This document shows, piece after piece, positions 5,219-6,526 of a stretch of 6,526 nucleotides of DNA (its first letter is position 1; every line of letters starts with the position of its first letter). The notes beneath the pieces are model-generated. The model was not told the DNA's origin and did not search any database. It saw only the letters and a list, made by a program, of their open reading frames with translations. The translations under genes were made by a program, and so were the position numbers. Origin of the DNA: an uncultured Acinetobacter sp. (lineage in GTDB: Bacteria; Pseudomonadota; Gammaproteobacteria; Pseudomonadales; Moraxellaceae); contig CAAGMP010000292.1 in the NCBI GenBank assembly GCA_900771065.1, forward strand, positions 1 through 6,526, read 5' to 3'.

Positions 5219-5259
5219 GATCACCTTGTCAAGTGATCTGGTAACGAAAAAATTACCAG
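5219..5259 (-). other. Two adjacent stem-loops at the nrdB 3' end, one holding the stop codon
   Basis: CTGGTAA (5238-5244) and TTACCAG (5253-5259) form a perfect 7-bp inverted repeat with an 8-nt loop; in the mRNA the nrdB stop codon lies in the first arm. Next to it GATCAC (5219-5224) and GTGATC (5233-5238) form a 6-bp repeat with an 8-nt gap. Neither stem is followed by a T-run. They may shield the mRNA 3' end or be chance; a role is inference. Confidence 0.4.
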
Positions 5260-6526
5260 CTCAATGCACCGCCAGTTTGATAGTCAGTTACGCGAGTTTC
5301 AAAGAAATTTTTCTCTTTGCGTAAATCCATCATTTCCGACATCCATTGGAATGGATTGTTCACCCCAGCAAATTGCTCAGGTAGACCAAGCTGATTTAAA
5401 CGACGGTTACAAATAAATTTCAAATATTCTTCCATCATGCTTGCATTCATACCCAATACACCACGTGGCATCGTGTCACGCGCGTATTCAATTTCAAGCA
5501 TTGTACCTTCAAGAATCATTTGAATAATTTCTTCTTGGAATTCAGGTGTCCATAAACGTGGATTTTCGATTTTGATTTGGTTAATCATATCGATACCAAA
5601 ATTTAAGTGCATCGATTCATCACGTAAAATGTATTGGAATTGCTCTGCAACACCATTCATTTTATTGCGACGTCCCATAGACAAAATTTGGCTAAAACCA
5701 CAATAGAAGAAAATACCTTCAAGTACACAATAAAAAGCGATTAAGTTACGAAGTAAAATTTGATCGTTTTCAGGTGTGCCTGTTTTGAAAGTAGGATCAC
5801 TCAAAGATTGGGTATATTTCAAACCCCAAGCTGCTTTACGTGCAACCGATGGCACTTCGCGGTACATATTGAAGACTTCGCCTTCATCCATACCTAAAGA
5901 TTCGATACAGTATTGGTAAGCATGTGTGTGAATGGCTTCTTCAAAGGCTTGACGCAAAATGTATTGACGGCATTCAGGGTTAGTAATGTGACGATAAATT
6001 GCCAAAACTAAGTTATTTGCAACCAATGAATCGGCAGTAGAGAAGAAACCTAAAGAACGCATGACGATGGTACGCTCATCTTCAGTTAAGCCATTTTCAG
6101 ACTTCCAAAGCGCAATATCATGGTTCATATTGACTTCTTGTGGCATCCAATGGTTTGCACATCCATCAAGGTATTTTTGCCAAGCCCATTCGTATTTGAA
6201 AGGGACAAGCTGGTTTAAGTCTGCGCGGCAGTTGATCATCGCTTTATCATCAACTTGAACACGCTGTGCACCCATTTCTAACTCTTCAAGTCCTGGTGCG
6301 ACATCTAAAGTTTCTAAAGCGTTAGATGCTCTTGCCAACGGATCGGCTGAATTTGTTGTGGTATTGCCACGGGTTGTAGTGGGTTGAGCAGTTGCCAAAT
6401 TCGTCTGTGGTTGCTGTGAATCAGATACCATTTGCGAATCAGGCGTTTTTTGCGGTTCGACGGGCGCAGGCTGCTGTGTTTGTGCAGCTTGTTTCGGTTC
6501 ATCATCTTCGAAATCGTCCCAACTTA
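5253..6526 (-). CDS. nrdB: Class Ia ribonucleotide reductase small (beta) subunit, 5' end outside the window
   Basis: NrdB holds the diiron-tyrosyl radical that NrdA uses to reduce ribonucleoside diphosphates. The frame is open to the right edge: 31 visible codons precede the ATG at 6431, starting S-W-D-D-F-E-D-D, so that ATG is internal and the real start lies just outside. Counting from the 6431 Met, the iron ligands are D134, E165, H168, E238, E272 and H275, and the radical tyrosine is Y172; spacings equal those of E. coli D84/E115/H118/Y122 and E204/E238/H241. The C-terminal tail, expected to dock on NrdA, ends GGALSW. Before the core is a Q/P/T/A-rich, probably disordered stretch of roughly 60 residues, not an ATP-cone. 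Pseudomonad NrdB has a comparable extension, as I recall. nrdA is presumably upstream, beyond the window. Confidence 0.96.
   Translation of the reverse strand, partial: SWDDFEDDEPKQAAQTQQPAPVEPQKTPDSQMVSDSQQPQTNLATAQPTTTRGNTTTNSADPLARASNALETLDVAPGLEELEMGAQRVQVDDKAMINCRADLNQLVPFKYEWAWQKYLDGCANHWMPQEVNMNHDIALWKSENGLTEDERTIVMRSLGFFSTADSLVANNLVLAIYRHITNPECRQYILRQAFEEAIHTHAYQYCIESLGMDEGEVFNMYREVPSVARKAAWGLKYTQSLSDPTFKTGTPENDQILLRNLIAFYCVLEGIFFYCGFSQILSMGRRNKMNGVAEQFQYILRDESMHLNFGIDMINQIKIENPRLWTPEFQEEIIQMILEGTMLEIEYARDTMPRGVLGMNASMMEEYLKFICNRRLNQLGLPEQFAGVNNPFQWMSEMMDLRKEKNFFETRVTDYQTGGALSW

Noticed and set aside
6061..6258. 65-codon plus-strand open frame inside nrdB
   Set aside because: It is antisense to the conserved NrdB core and is a frame shadow.
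5253..6431. nrdB starting at ATG 6431
   Set aside because: The frame continues upstream to the window edge without a stop and encodes an SWDDFEDD start typical of this NrdB branch, so that Met is internal.
6314..6505. 63-codon minus-strand open frame at the right edge
   Set aside because: It is a shifted frame of the nrdB N-terminal extension; its basic composition follows from the repetitive CAA/ACC codons in another frame.

Overview
The window reads as a piece of the core chromosome of an Acinetobacter-like (Moraxellaceae) gammaproteobacterium. This rests on low GC with A/T-rich third codon positions, a pseudomonad/Acinetobacter-type NrdB ending in GGALSW, a DHFR with the N-terminal pattern NALPWHLPADLKHFK, and the gene order folA / DUF4105 / META lipoprotein / msrA. 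The genus call comes from remembered family sequences, not from a search. I see no insertion sequence, phage gene, CRISPR array or toxin-antitoxin module.

Layout. (1) Positions 1-338 hold two tandem tRNA-Arg(ACG) genes, identical over 77 nt, each followed by a near-identical intrinsic terminator. The second has its own promoter, whose -35 box lies in a perfect 8-bp inverted repeat. (2) Positions 434-2311, plus strand: a four-helix cytochrome b561-type membrane protein, a small two-helix YcxB-like membrane protein, and a FAH-superfamily hydrolase of the YcgM/FAHD1 type. The last two lie 10-13 bp apart and are probably co-transcribed. (3) Positions 2313-4979, minus strand: folA, then DUF4105 after 15 bp, then after 85 bp a META-domain lipoprotein, then msrA behind a hairpin terminator. 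The FAH gene and msrA converge on one bidirectional terminator that holds both stop codons. (4) Positions 4980-5252 are a 273-bp intergenic region with a duplicated -10 segment upstream of folA, an inverted repeat, a hairpin followed by a T-run, and the nrdB terminator. (5) Positions 5253-6526, minus strand: nrdB, the class Ia ribonucleotide reductase small subunit, which runs off the right edge so its start is not visible.

Functionally, nrdB (dNTP formation) and folA (tetrahydrofolate for dTMP) both serve DNA precursor supply, but a strong terminator separates them. MsrA repairs oxidised methionine. The DUF4105 protein and the META lipoprotein are envelope proteins of unresolved function. 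Overall this is an ordinary housekeeping region. The points most worth a second look are the DUF4105/Lnb-like membrane protein coupled to folA, the repeated promoter segment of folA, the LSW-type motifs at both ends of NrdB, and the operator-like palindrome on the tRNA promoter.
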